Origin: a virus
DNA: 23,764 nucleotides
IMG/VR virus record: IMGVR_UViG_3300026512_000059
Location: 1-23,764 of that record
Strand: one strand, 5' to 3'
Each line of letters opens with the position of its first letter. The stretch's first letter is position 1. Under the pieces are notes generated by a model, which did no database searches, was not told the origin of the DNA, and saw only the letters and a list, made by a program, of their open reading frames with translations. The translations under genes and the position numbers were made by a program. This document shows positions 8,210 through 15,464 of the stretch, in pieces.

Positions 8210-8602
8210 TTAAATGGCTATGTTATTGTTTTTCAGGTCATTTATGACTAAATTTTGTAGATATGCACTGCGATTTCCGTTAAACTCTACAAGTCTTTGC
8301 GGCAAAATTTCGATAATATCGCTTCGCATCATCACATTTATTCGCTTCAGTTTTTCAACTTTGACATTGATAAGCTGAGGAATAGCATCTTTTGGAAGAT
8401 CCAAATCATCTCTTTGAAGCAGCTCTTCAAGAGAGGAGGCTTTTGGTAAAGTTTTTAAATCTTCACAGTACAGCTCACTTGCTTCGATGATATTATGCAC
8501 AGCATCTGCAAAAGTCTCTCCATAGCTTGAAGTAAAGTTCAAGTCTGGAACTACTGCTACATAGGTATCATCTTCTTTGTAGATAAATGCTATATACTCC
8601 AT
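8210..8602 (-). CDS. hicB: HicB antitoxin
   Basis: A 130-residue protein. The N-terminal half is the degenerate RNase-H-like HicB fold (YIAFIYKEDDTYVAVVPDLN, then SYGETFADAVHNIIEASELY). The C-terminal part (RINVMMRSDIIEILPQRLVE and NGNRSAYLQNLV) reads as a ribbon-helix-helix DNA-binding domain. It neutralises HicA by binding it and represses the operon through the operator upstream of hicA. Its start has AAGGAG 9 bases upstream. It lies 31 bp after hicA, in the toxin-first order typical of hicAB. The pair interrupts the terminase-portal arrangement and so looks like an acquired unit. Confidence 0.93.
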   Translation of the reverse strand: MEYIAFIYKEDDTYVAVVPDLNFTSSYGETFADAVHNIIEASELYCEDLKTLPKASSLEELLQRDDLDLPKDAIPQLINVKVEKLKRINVMMRSDIIEILPQRLVEFNGNRSAYLQNLVINDLKNNNIAI

Positions 8603-8633
8603 CTATTTTCTCCTTATTTAAATTTTCAAGAGC

Positions 8634-8819
8634 CTAGCGGAGTTTAAGTCCGCTTTGTCTCTCTATGTTTTTGAGTGTTCCTAGTGGAACTTCATCTTTG
8701 CCATGGTCAGCAACGATAACTATCTTCTCATCTTTAATGAATTTTTTATGTGACCCTTTTTGGGACTTTAACCTGAAGCCGTTTTGTTTTAAAAGTTTGA
8801 TGATTTCTTTTGAATTCAT
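8634..8819 (-). CDS. hicA: HicA toxin (mRNA interferase)
   Basis: A 61-residue protein from the ATG at 8819, chosen because a near-perfect ribosome site (AAAGGAGGTG) sits 5 bases upstream; an upstream in-frame start would place that site inside the gene. MNSKEIIKLLKQNGFRLKSQ, GSHKKF with the catalytic His, and VIVADHGKDEVPLGTLKNIE are the HicA dsRBD-like fold in full. The protein binds and cleaves mRNA. It is intact, with family-normal length, so it is probably active. In a prophage it may serve stabilisation or phage defence. Confidence 0.94.
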   Translation of the reverse strand: MNSKEIIKLLKQNGFRLKSQKGSHKKFIKDEKIVIVADHGKDEVPLGTLKNIERQSGLKLR

Positions 8820-8836
8820 CTTTTCACCTCCTTTCA

Positions 8837-8898
8837 TATACACATTATACACATTATAGACTTAAAATCTATTTAAAAATATGTGTATAGTGTGTATA
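8837..8898 (-). promoter_or_regulatory. hicAB promoter and HicB operator, four 9-bp motifs
   Basis: Left arm TATACACATTATACACAT (8837-8854) and right arm ATGTGTATAGTGTGTATA (8881-8898) are inverted repeats with one mismatch, 26 bp apart. Each arm is itself a tandem of a 9-bp unit TATACACAT (one unit reads TATACACAC). On the minus strand two TATAAT boxes (8853-8858 and 8844-8849) lie inside the left arm, so repressor binding would cover the -10. Two head-to-head pairs suit dimers of ribbon-helix-helix domains in a HicA-HicB complex. Confidence 0.75.
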
Positions 8899-8999
8899 TA
8901 ATTTATAATTTCGCTAAAAATATTCACACTTGACAAAGAAAAAAGAGCTACTAAAGCGTGAAAAACAAAAATAATTCAAATCAACCTCAATACAAACAG

Positions 9000-10691
9000 T
9001 TAAATCGCCCTTACACCCCTACTCTCATAAACACTCTCCTCTTCAGGTTCATAAGCGATTGCACGGGCAAGGGTATTTATTATTGCGGCACACCCATCTA
9101 TTTTCCTATTTTGTTTTGTTTTGTCTGGCTTAACATTACCAGCAGCATCTGTAATTACTGTCATATTTGAAACCATCCACCTTGTAACTGGATTTTTATC
9201 ATGCAGTAGTTTTTTGCTCCTAATATAATCGCGGAAGTTAAAAGTTGGTTCACTTATAGTTAAATATCCCTGGCGTATTTGCACACAGTTTTCAAAGCCA
9301 CTCTCTTTTTCTATCTCAGATATCAATGTAGCAGCTCTGTAAGGATCGTAGCAAATTTCATCAATATTTTGCGTGTTTATCATCTGCACAATATCTCTAG
9401 CAATATATTTTAGGTCTATAGTTGCACCAGGTGTTGCAGTAATGTGTCCTTTGAGTATCCAAGCTTCTAATGGAACTCTAAGCTCTCTGGAGCGCTCTCT
9501 TACATTCTCAGCAGGTATATAGTAGTGCTGCGTAGTGTAGAAAGTTCCATCTGCAAACATATACGTTGCTGCAACTGCTGTGAAGTCATCACTACGAGAC
9601 AAGTCAACACCAAGAAACACACTTACAACATCACTTGCATCATAGCTATCAACACCACATTCATTCCAATCATCAAGCACTATAAAATGCTCCTCAGCTG
9701 TTACCCATCTGTTTAAATCTTTTACGAGGAAGTTGTTAAGTGTTTCCGTTCGCTCTTTTGCCTGTTTTGCCATCTTTCGCATATAGTCATAACTTTTTGA
9801 TACGCCAAGGTTTGGATTTGCTTTGCACCATACGCTTTCATCAAATGGATCATCATCCTTATCTAACTCACAGACGAACGCAAAGTAGCTATCATCTTCT
9901 ACAACGCCATCAAGAACATCTTTGGCATACTCATACTCCTGGTATCCTACCGATGCAGTGTTGAACCCTGCTGTAGTTATATAGAACATCATAGGTTGAA
10001 GCCTTGCCCCTTGCGACGATTCAACAACTTCTATCATCCCGCGGTCAGAATGTGCATGTATTTCATCACCAATTCCAAGTCCTATACTTAGCCCATCTTC
10101 TGTTTGTGAATCACGCCCAAGCGGCTTGATTGTCGTTTGTGTTGGTTTTATCTCTATGGTTGAGTATGCTATAAGAGACTTTTTTGAGAGCTCTTTATTG
10201 AGCCTTACCATTCTCTCACACCCTTTCCACACAATCTTAGCCTGGTCCTTCTTTGTTGCAAATGATACAATCTGGTTTCCATACTCAGCACTAAGCACAG
10301 CCTCAGCAACAGCAACACCTGAAGCTAAAATACTCTTACCATTTTTACGGGCTATGAACCAAAATGCAGTGTTAAACCTGCGTATCCACTGTGGCTTACC
10401 ATCACGAAGCAATGGTTTTCCATCTTTATCAAGTCGCTTTTTTTGCCAACCAAAGCAGATAACCAAAGCTTTTTTTTGCCACTCCTCAAGCACAATAGGC
10501 TTCCCTGCTAACTCGCCCTCAAAATGACATAGCTTCTCAATGATGACGATATACGCTAGTCCCAACTTCTTATTGAATCGAATATCATTACGCAAACCAG
10601 ACTCAACTGCCACTAAATCTTTTCTATGTCTTTGGAATGTTTTTTCGTAGTAAGGTATACGATTGTCACTTTTTGTTTTAGACATCGACAT
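9000..10691 (-). CDS. terminase large subunit
   Basis: A 563-residue protein from the ATG at 10691 (a second ATG at 10685 is possible; an upstream TTG is unlikely). ATPase domain: Walker A ARKNGKS at 114-120, Walker B LGIGDEIH at about 205-212, and a coupling segment YITTAGFNTASVGYQEYEYA. Nuclease domain: LGVDLSRSDDFTAV from about 360, with metal-binding Asp, and later Asp residues including KIDGCAAI near the end. This is the HK97/Terminase_1 type that translocates and cuts DNA. It overlaps the terminase small subunit by 14 bp. Confidence 0.96.
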   Translation of the reverse strand: MSMSKTKSDNRIPYYEKTFQRHRKDLVAVESGLRNDIRFNKKLGLAYIVIIEKLCHFEGELAGKPIVLEEWQKKALVICFGWQKKRLDKDGKPLLRDGKPQWIRRFNTAFWFIARKNGKSILASGVAVAEAVLSAEYGNQIVSFATKKDQAKIVWKGCERMVRLNKELSKKSLIAYSTIEIKPTQTTIKPLGRDSQTEDGLSIGLGIGDEIHAHSDRGMIEVVESSQGARLQPMMFYITTAGFNTASVGYQEYEYAKDVLDGVVEDDSYFAFVCELDKDDDPFDESVWCKANPNLGVSKSYDYMRKMAKQAKERTETLNNFLVKDLNRWVTAEEHFIVLDDWNECGVDSYDASDVVSVFLGVDLSRSDDFTAVAATYMFADGTFYTTQHYYIPAENVRERSRELRVPLEAWILKGHITATPGATIDLKYIARDIVQMINTQNIDEICYDPYRAATLISEIEKESGFENCVQIRQGYLTISEPTFNFRDYIRSKKLLHDKNPVTRWMVSNMTVITDAAGNVKPDKTKQNRKIDGCAAIINTLARAIAYEPEEESVYESRGVRAI

Positions 10692-11229
10692 CACACTCAA
10701 GTAACTCTTTGCTTATGTCAAATAATGAAGCCTCCTCTGTGTCGGGCTTTGTAGACATACCAATACGTTTGCGTGAAGAAATTGAGAGTCCAAGTAAGCC
10801 GGCTATCTTAATAAAAGTGTTCTCATACATTTTCGCAAGGTTTTCATACGGAGAAATATAGAGACTCCCCTTTGAGCTCACAGCAATGGACCCCTCATCT
10901 TTGATAATCTTTTGAGTTTCAATCCATTTTGAATAGTTTAAAGCAAAGGCAGCCACAAGAGGTTCATCAAGAGGTGAGTAATTATCACCCAAAGCATCAA
11001 TGATCTCTTTTGTTTTTCGTATGGCAACTTTATCCAGGAGTGGATTAGCTCCAACAAGAGCCTTATCAGTTATAACTTCTACTGCTGCACTCCGTTTCCA
11101 TCCCTCTTTTTTCACGCGTCTCTGTATGGCACCGTGAGACACATCATTTTCTTTAGCTATGAGGCGAATCGACTTAGTAGTCTCCTCATACTCAGAACGG
11201 ATGAAATCCCAATCTATCCCTTTTGCCAT
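10678..11229 (-). CDS. terminase small subunit (P27-like)
   Basis: A 183-residue protein. Residues about 5-45 form a helix-turn-helix (IRSEYEETTKSIRLIAKEND then HGAIQRRVKKEGWKR), used to bind the packaging site. The C-terminal half (AFALNYSKWIETQKIIKDEG, SPYENLAKMYENTFIKIAGL, LGLSISSRKRIG) is the phage P27 / Terminase_4 pattern. GAGGAG precedes the ATG by 7 bases. Its place upstream of the large subunit is canonical. Confidence 0.92.
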   Translation of the reverse strand: MAKGIDWDFIRSEYEETTKSIRLIAKENDVSHGAIQRRVKKEGWKRSAAVEVITDKALVGANPLLDKVAIRKTKEIIDALGDNYSPLDEPLVAAFALNYSKWIETQKIIKDEGSIAVSSKGSLYISPYENLAKMYENTFIKIAGLLGLSISSRKRIGMSTKPDTEEASLFDISKELLECDVDV

Positions 11230-11377
11230 ACCTACACTCCTCGTTTAAGGTTGAGCAAAAAACATACTAACCTTAAAAAAACAGCTACAAATACACAAAA
11301 ATAGCCACCCCATTGAAAATAGAGTTTGTAAAGAGAAGTCTGTGAGGTCGATACGGACGACTTCACATCTGTAGAAA
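11230..11377. other. non-coding gap between HNH and terminase; candidate cos region
   Basis: 148 bp without a supported gene, the largest gap in the left half. It contains a 9-bp inverted repeat TTTAAGGTT (11244-11252) / AACCTTAAA (11269-11277), and a second dyad with outer arms GAAGTC / GACTTC and inner GTC / GAC near 11336-11365. In cos-type HK97-like phages the cohesive-end site lies beside the terminase small subunit and HNH genes, which makes this the best place for it. The cut site itself cannot be read from sequence alone. Confidence 0.4.
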
Positions 11378-11761
11378 TCATAGACCCCCTCCCTTATTTG
11401 AGTTTTCTTTAGCTGTTTTTTTATTGTGATGAGAGTGACAAAGTGGGCGGAGATTCGTCTGATCTAATCTTTTTGAAAAGTCTTGAGATATTGGAATGAT
11501 ATGATCCACTACATCAGCTTTAACTACTAAATCAAAGTTCATACACTCCTCACAAAGTCCACCAGTTCTTTGCATTGCTATAGTTCTTGCTTTCTTCCAC
11601 TCAGTCGAGTTATAAAAAGCTTGATGTGCTTTATTGCGCTTGAACTTATTATAATCACTGTTCTTTTTTGCTGTCACATCTCTCTTATGTTTAGGACAAT
11701 ATCTCTCACTCATAGGAATGAGAGCATGACAGTTTACTTGATTACATATCTTTTTTGGCAT
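11378..11761 (-). CDS. HNH endonuclease, packaging-associated
   Basis: A 127-residue protein from the ATG at 11761. Two zinc-binding clusters are visible: Cys6, Cys11 and Cys22 near the N-terminus, and Cys70-Cys73 pairing with Cys108/His111. The HNH core reads VVDHIIPIS (Asp86-His87), NLRPLCHSHHNKKT (Asn103, His112). HNH proteins beside the terminase act with it in DNA cutting in HK97 (gp74) and relatives. Starts downstream of an overlap of 20 bp with the preceding HTH gene. The role in packaging is inferred from location and family. Confidence 0.9.
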   Translation of the reverse strand: MPKKICNQVNCHALIPMSERYCPKHKRDVTAKKNSDYNKFKRNKAHQAFYNSTEWKKARTIAMQRTGGLCEECMNFDLVVKADVVDHIIPISQDFSKRLDQTNLRPLCHSHHNKKTAKENSNKGGGL

Positions 11762-11993
11762 AGTCTCTCTCTTTTGCACCTATTCCAAAAAATAGCCAGT
11801 CAGTACTAATTTTATGCTCAACACAAAATGCAGTGAGGTTATCATAAGGAACTAAGTTTCGTGACTTCTTTGCTGCTAAATTATCAGGAGCTATTCCAAG
11901 CTCATATGCAATGTTCTTATCAAGAACCTTATCTTCATACTTATCTGCAAGTATATCTTTCATTCTCTCAACTATCTCAACCATATTTGCCAT
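11742..11993 (-). CDS. small HTH regulator (CI-repressor N-terminal type)
   Basis: An 83-residue protein from the ATG at 11993, which overlaps the preceding TGA (TGATG); GGAG lies 6-9 bases upstream. Residues about 24-72 (DKNIAYELGIAPDNLAAKKS, LVPYDNLTAFCVEHKISTDW, LFFG) match the helix-turn-helix domain of the phage CI-repressor family, in which the C-terminal 'DWLFFG' is diagnostic. There is no peptidase domain. It lies between the replication genes and the HNH/terminase block, so it may act at the early-to-late switch. The target is unknown. Confidence 0.72.
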   Translation of the reverse strand: MANMVEIVERMKDILADKYEDKVLDKNIAYELGIAPDNLAAKKSRNLVPYDNLTAFCVEHKISTDWLFFGIGAKERDYAKKDM

Positions 11994-12781
11994 CACTTCT
12001 CCAATTCTTTTAGATACATAATCTCACCTTTTTCAAACAAATCAACAAGCATTTTAGGAGGAATAGTTCCAAGTGTTCCACCATCAGGAGCTTTTAGTTC
12101 ATAAGTCTTATCATTGTATGTTCCCTGATACCATTCATTGCCACTTTTAACTTTCATATATTTTGGCATATAAGGAAGATACACTTCATTCTCTAAGAAC
12201 TTTTTAACACCAACAGGTTTTTGAACATTCTGATCATTTAAATATTTTATGGCTGCTAGCTTCAATAAATCTACATTTACATGAGTATTTACAAATGCTT
12301 CATAAGCTTCTGTTTTACTTCCTGGATAGTTTGTATTTCTACTGTATATGAAATAAAAGTCTATATAGTCTTTATCAAATAAAAAGCCGCGCGTATTATT
12401 ATTATAGTAATTAAAATCTTCGTTCGGTTGTCGTTTTGGTGGGTTGTTGCAAACTCCTATATTTTGGGGTTTGTTGGCGTTCGTTTCGTTCGGCTGTCGT
12501 TCGGCTTGATTTTTTGCATAGTTATAGTGTCTCTTATTTCTGATATCCCAATGACCAAGAAAAACATCAATCTCTTTCATAAATTCATCTATCCATACAT
12601 GAGCTGTACTTTTTGATACTTCCCAGCTCTTTGCATAAAAGCCATATGAATTATGATCTCCATGTTCCATGTCGTTCCAGTACTCTAAAAATGCTCGTGA
12701 CTTCTTTCGTCCTTGTACACCTCTGCTTTGATTAAGTTCCTGCACATAATCTGTAGGGTATGTTTTATAGTTCATTCTCAT
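11993..12781 (-). CDS. replication-initiator-like protein, winged-helix N-terminus
   Basis: A 262-residue protein. The N-terminal 90 residues (SRAFLEYWNDMEHGDHNSYG, WEVSKSTAHVWIDEFMKEID) look like a winged-helix domain of the type in phage replication proteins. A low-complexity Asn/Pro/Gln linker follows (about 92-128), then a helical part with EAYEAFVNTHVNVDLLKLAA and GVKKFLENEVYLPYMP, reminiscent of helicase-loader tails. The start overlaps the helicase stop (ATGA) and has GGAGCT upstream. The pairing with a replicative helicase suggests an O-like initiator; the origin, if inside the gene as in lambda, might lie in the linker region, but no clear iterons are seen. Confidence 0.6.
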   Translation of the reverse strand: MRMNYKTYPTDYVQELNQSRGVQGRKKSRAFLEYWNDMEHGDHNSYGFYAKSWEVSKSTAHVWIDEFMKEIDVFLGHWDIRNKRHYNYAKNQAERQPNETNANKPQNIGVCNNPPKRQPNEDFNYYNNNTRGFLFDKDYIDFYFIYSRNTNYPGSKTEAYEAFVNTHVNVDLLKLAAIKYLNDQNVQKPVGVKKFLENEVYLPYMPKYMKVKSGNEWYQGTYNDKTYELKAPDGGTLGTIPPKMLVDLFEKGEIMYLKELEK

Positions 12782-14049
12782 AAAAATTGAGCTCCTTCCA
12801 TTACTAAAGATGGTTCTTCAGTTTTATATGTTGGATTGATTTTAAAGCCAGTATCATATTGAGAAGAATCGTATATTGTTTCATGACATACCACCACTGG
12901 TTGCGGTGTTATTTCCCTCTTTACTTTGAACTGTTTGAGATGTTTTATCGCTCCGTAGTTATCTTTAGTGAGCACTATCTCTCTCATATTAGATTCATTT
13001 GTATCATCTATCTTATTTATCTCATAAACTGTTCTTGCAGCATCAACAAAAGCACCTGCACCTCTTGCATTGCTTTTTGTGTTATCACCACCTTTTCTTG
13101 AGTGGTGTAGGAAGACGATACACTTATTTGTATCTCTGGCCCAGTCCATAAACGGCTGCATAAACATTCTTGCGCTTGAGTTGTCGTTTTCATCAGATCC
13201 GTAAAATGCTAAAAGAGGGTCAAAGATGATGAGATCATAATCTGCAAAGTTCTTTTTAAACTTATAAAAGGTTGCATATGAAAATTGTTTGTTTTGAATG
13301 AGTTGTATAGGAGACCTTGAAACAAGGCGTATATTTTTAAGGCTTTTGTCTGTTCGTAAAATATCTTTACATATAGCAGCTGCACGAGACTTAGACTCAA
13401 ATAGAGGGTCTTCACTAAGCCATACTGCCACTTTTTTCCCACTTGCGTGTGCATGTCGTATGCTTAACTGCATTGAGGTCCACGACTTACCTGTTCCACC
13501 TGGTGCAGCTATAATTGTAACTGTTCCTTTTGGTATGGGAAGCCACTCTTTGAGTATAAATTCTGTTTCACCATCTTCTACATCATCTATACTTATTATG
13601 CCAAAGTCACTGTCTTTTGAGTCCATCTCAACGATGGCGTTAAGTTCCTGCTCTACTTTGGTTATGATAGTATCGCTTGTTTCATTGTTTTCTATGGCAG
13701 ATTTTTTAATAGTGGTAGTGAGAGATATAAGTTTTCTTACACGAGACTTATCGACAATCTCATCCACATACGCCTTAGTATTTGCGATAGGATTACCCAT
13801 AAGTATTTCAAGTATTACATTCTCATCAAATGCATTGTGCTTTACGAGTTCTTTTTTTATAAACTCTTCATCTATTGGTAAATTTTTACTTTCTAACTCA
13901 CACATGGCACGGTAAATATTTTGATGTGCAGGTAAGTAAAAATCATCAATACGCAGCATAGTATAAAGTTCTTCAAATATCGCAGGGTCAAAGATGATAG
14001 AACTTAGTATGCTTCGTTCAAACGCTATGTTATAAAGATTGTCTTGCAT
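12778..14049 (-). CDS. replicative helicase: DnaB N-terminal domain plus RepA-type AAA ATPase
   Basis: A 423-residue protein. Residues about 5-100 match the DnaB N-terminal domain (NIAFERSILSSIIFDPAIFE, LPAHQNIYRAMCELESKNLP). Residues about 165-350 are a RecA-fold ATPase of the RepA/AAA_25 kind: Walker A APGGTGKS at 182-189, Walker B YDLIIFDP at 271-278, and FLHHSRKGG at 313-321. The motor domain is thus closer to RSF1010 RepA than to classic DnaB, while the N-terminus is DnaB-like. It would unwind the fork as a hexamer. Start overlaps the upstream stop (TGATG). Confidence 0.85.
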   Translation of the reverse strand: MQDNLYNIAFERSILSSIIFDPAIFEELYTMLRIDDFYLPAHQNIYRAMCELESKNLPIDEEFIKKELVKHNAFDENVILEILMGNPIANTKAYVDEIVDKSRVRKLISLTTTIKKSAIENNETSDTIITKVEQELNAIVEMDSKDSDFGIISIDDVEDGETEFILKEWLPIPKGTVTIIAAPGGTGKSWTSMQLSIRHAHASGKKVAVWLSEDPLFESKSRAAAICKDILRTDKSLKNIRLVSRSPIQLIQNKQFSYATFYKFKKNFADYDLIIFDPLLAFYGSDENDNSSARMFMQPFMDWARDTNKCIVFLHHSRKGGDNTKSNARGAGAFVDAARTVYEINKIDDTNESNMREIVLTKDNYGAIKHLKQFKVKREITPQPVVVCHETIYDSSQYDTGFKINPTYKTEEPSLVMEGAQFL

Positions 14050-14324
14050 CAGTATGCTCTTACACCAGGTTTGTTTTCAAGTGGAGATCCTGCGCCTTTA
14101 TAAAAGTATCTAGCACGAGTTCCACCCCTGTTGTTTGGCTCATCATAAACCATTATAGGACATTTGCCCGTGTACTCGATATACTTCTTTTTTAAGTCCT
14201 GCATACGCTGTGCAAGTCTTCCTATATCCATAGCAAATGCTTCATCATGTGTAAGTGACTTTCCAGACTTAAAATGTTTGTTGAGTCTATCTGCTTGAGA
14301 GCCCTGTTTAAATGGTGATGCCAT
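14049..14324 (-). CDS. small winged-HTH protein (HTH_39-like)
   Basis: A 91-residue protein. Residues about 14-45 (HFKSGKSLTHDEAFAMDIGR, LAQRMQDLKKKY) follow the pattern of the phage helix-turn-helix family in which a 'GxS(I/L)T..EA......RLa.Ri.DLrkkG' block is conserved. AAGGAG lies 7 bases before the ATG. It is the gene just upstream of the helicase and overlaps it by 1 bp, so a role in replication or its regulation is plausible. No other domain is visible. Confidence 0.65.
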   Translation of the reverse strand: MASPFKQGSQADRLNKHFKSGKSLTHDEAFAMDIGRLAQRMQDLKKKYIEYTGKCPIMVYDEPNNRGGTRARYFYKGAGSPLENKPGVRAY

Positions 14325-14327
14325 GCC

Positions 14328-14819
14328 CTACTCCTTCTCTGCAAGGTGTAACACAAGATCTTTTAGTCTTGCATTTGCTTTTTGCACTTTTTCAAGAGCT
14401 TCAAGTATGCTCTTTTGTTCATCTTCATCTATAACCCCGTCACTCATAGACTCTTTTACAACACGAAAAACATCAGAGTTTTTAATGTTGGCAACATCTA
14501 CAAGTAAGTTTATATCTGCTACATCTGCTTTCTCTACACTCTTTTTGACAAGGACCATATCAAACAGTCCTGCTATATATTCAAGAGAAGATAAGTCACC
14601 TGTAAGTTCAAGAAAGTGTATGAACTCACTGAGTGTCATATCATTTTCAGCTTTTGCAGGTTTGAGCTTGTTTGAGAGTGTACCTTCGCTGAGACCTAGC
14701 TCATTTGCCACATCTTCAAAACTAAGCCCAAGCTCTTTACGGTTTAGAGATATGCTGCGGCGAATCATCGTGCAAAGCTTTGGTTCTTTTGGCCGTTTGT
14801 TGTGTATGTACTCTTTCAT
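14328..14819 (-). CDS. phage regulatory protein CII, CP76 family
   Basis: A 163-residue protein. An N-terminal basic arm (MKEYIHNKRPKEPKLCTMIR) is followed by a helix-turn-helix ELGLSFEDVANELGLSEGTL and SNKLKPAK, then MTLSEFIHFLELTGDLSSLE. That order (HTH, 'NKLNP', 'LtldElv.l...tgd') defines the phage CII/CP76 regulators. The C-terminal part (about 110-163) is a helical, charged tail. The ATG overlaps a TAA (TAATG) of a 10-codon frame just upstream. It is the second regulator of the left operon after the Cro-like gene, where CII belongs. Confidence 0.82.
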   Translation of the reverse strand: MKEYIHNKRPKEPKLCTMIRRSISLNRKELGLSFEDVANELGLSEGTLSNKLKPAKAENDMTLSEFIHFLELTGDLSSLEYIAGLFDMVLVKKSVEKADVADINLLVDVANIKNSDVFRVVKESMSDGVIDEDEQKSILEALEKVQKANARLKDLVLHLAEKE

Positions 14820-14851
14820 TATGCTGCATCCTTGTTTTGGTTTTCATTCAC
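14819..14851 (-). other. 10-codon frame coupled to the CII gene; leader peptide or gene remnant
   Basis: On the minus strand a GTG at 14851 opens a frame VNENQNKDAA and a TAA that overlaps the CII start. AAGGGC stands 10 bases upstream of the GTG. The last part and flanking bases copy the 3' end of the Cro-like gene (which ends NHNKDVA, then TAATG). It may be a translated coupling peptide or the stranded tail of a Cro-type gene left by an insertion. Confidence 0.4.
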
Positions 14852-14924
14852 TTTAGTATGCCCTTGTGATATAATTGTTAAATCTCTCCACAGAGAAACA
14901 AAATAAACATAAGGACATACTAAA
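14852..14924. promoter_or_regulatory. divergent promoter/SD region with 14-bp inverted repeat
   Basis: Arms TTTAGTATGCCCTT (14852-14865) and AAGGACATACTAAA (14911-14924) are inverted with one mismatch. Each arm contains the ribosome site of an outward frame: AAGGGC for the minus-strand frame ending at 14819, AAGGAC for the plus-strand gene at 14925. Between them is a plus-strand -10 box TATAAT (14870-14875) and a small dyad TCTCT-CCAC-AGAGA (14883-14896) which could be an operator or sit at the transcript start. Confidence 0.5.
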
Positions 14925-15047
14925 ATGCAAGATGGATATGCAGTTCGTATAGAAGCAGAGTTAAAAAAACTTCGTGAAGCGCAGGAAGCTTCTAATAAAA
15001 CATTAGAAAGAATCGCCGCTGCTTTAGAAAAAATAGCAGAAAAGTAA
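14925..15047 (+). CDS. 40-residue helical protein, unknown
   Basis: Short plus-strand gene (MQDGYAVRIEAELKKLREAQ, ending AAALEKIAEK) with AAGGAC upstream and a TATAAT box 50 bases before the ATG. The sequence is a continuous amphipathic helix with leucines, isoleucines and alanines in heptad spacing, so it probably oligomerises or binds a partner. It runs against the left operon and ends 5 bp before the stop of the converging 48-residue gene. The small size makes it uncertain, but codon pattern and ribosome site are good. Confidence 0.55.
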   Translation: MQDGYAVRIEAELKKLREAQEASNKTLERIAAALEKIAEK

Positions 15048-15052
15048 AACAT

Positions 15053-15199
15053 CTACTTTTCCTTTAGTGGTTCTGCTGAGATTCTCATCTCTATAAAATG
15101 GCTACTCTCTGTTATGTTTTTATTCGTAACAGAGTAACCGTACTTCTTAAATATTTTTACAGACTTTTTAACAGCCTTTTTTAATGCCTTGTTTTTCAT
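15053..15199 (-). CDS. 48-residue basic protein, unknown
   Basis: Starts with an ATG that overlaps the Cro-like gene's TAA (TAATG), AAGGATG lying 10 bases upstream. The N-terminal third is strongly basic (MKNKALKKAVKKSVKIFKKY); the rest is polar (TNKNITESSHFIEMRISAEP). Translational coupling to a regulator supports that it is real. No family recognised; it might bind nucleic acid through its basic arm. Confidence 0.55.
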   Translation of the reverse strand: MKNKALKKAVKKSVKIFKKYGYSVTNKNITESSHFIEMRISAEPLKEK

Positions 15200-15456
15200 T
15201 ACGCTACATCCTTGTTGTGATTTGTAGTAGATTTATCAGGTTGAGCTGTAGTATCATTCTTGCATACAATCTCATAAGGAGAAACATTGAAGTATGATGC
15301 TATCTTTAAAATCTTTCGCATAGGGAGTTCTCTTTTGCCGTGAAATGCAGCACTAACCACTCCGGGTTGCAGTCCTGTTGCGTGAGCAAAAGAGAGCTGT
15401 TTTTCACCTTTTTGTTCTAAAAGTTGCTTGATTTTTTTTGTGTTTAGTGTTTCCAT
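15199..15456 (-). CDS. Cro-like HTH repressor
   Basis: An 85-residue protein from the ATG at 15456; a TTG two codons earlier is less likely. Residues about 5-65 form an XRE/Cro-type helix-turn-helix (IKQLLEQKGEKQLSFAHATG, QPGVVSAAFHGKRELPMRKI, ASYFNVSPYEIVC), followed by a polar tail. It is divergent from the CI-type gene and first in the left operon, which is the Cro position. There is no Shine-Dalgarno sequence before the start. If the -10 is the TTAATA at 15469-15464 (minus), transcription would begin about at the ATG, so the mRNA may be leaderless. Confidence 0.8.
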   Translation of the reverse strand: METLNTKKIKQLLEQKGEKQLSFAHATGLQPGVVSAAFHGKRELPMRKILKIASYFNVSPYEIVCKNDTTAQPDKSTTNHNKDVA

Positions 15457-15464
15457 GTGCAAAT

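Noticed and set aside
10126-10527. Plus-strand 133-codon frame over the terminase
   Set aside because: Complement of the conserved ATPase domain of the large terminase subunit; no ribosome site.
11244-11277. The 9-bp inverted repeat as a terminator
   Set aside because: No T-run follows on either strand in the right direction and the loop is 16 bases long.
13298-13915. 205-codon plus-strand frame over the helicase
   Set aside because: Long only because the opposite strand is well coded; serine/leucine-rich translation and no start signal.
14323-14856. 177-codon plus-strand frame opposite the CII gene
   Set aside because: Serine/phenylalanine-rich shadow of the CII-type gene.
14819-15052. 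77-residue minus-strand frame upstream of the CII gene
   Set aside because: Most of it is the complement of the plus-strand 40-residue gene, its composition is unnatural, and it has no ribosome site; only its last ten codons may matter.
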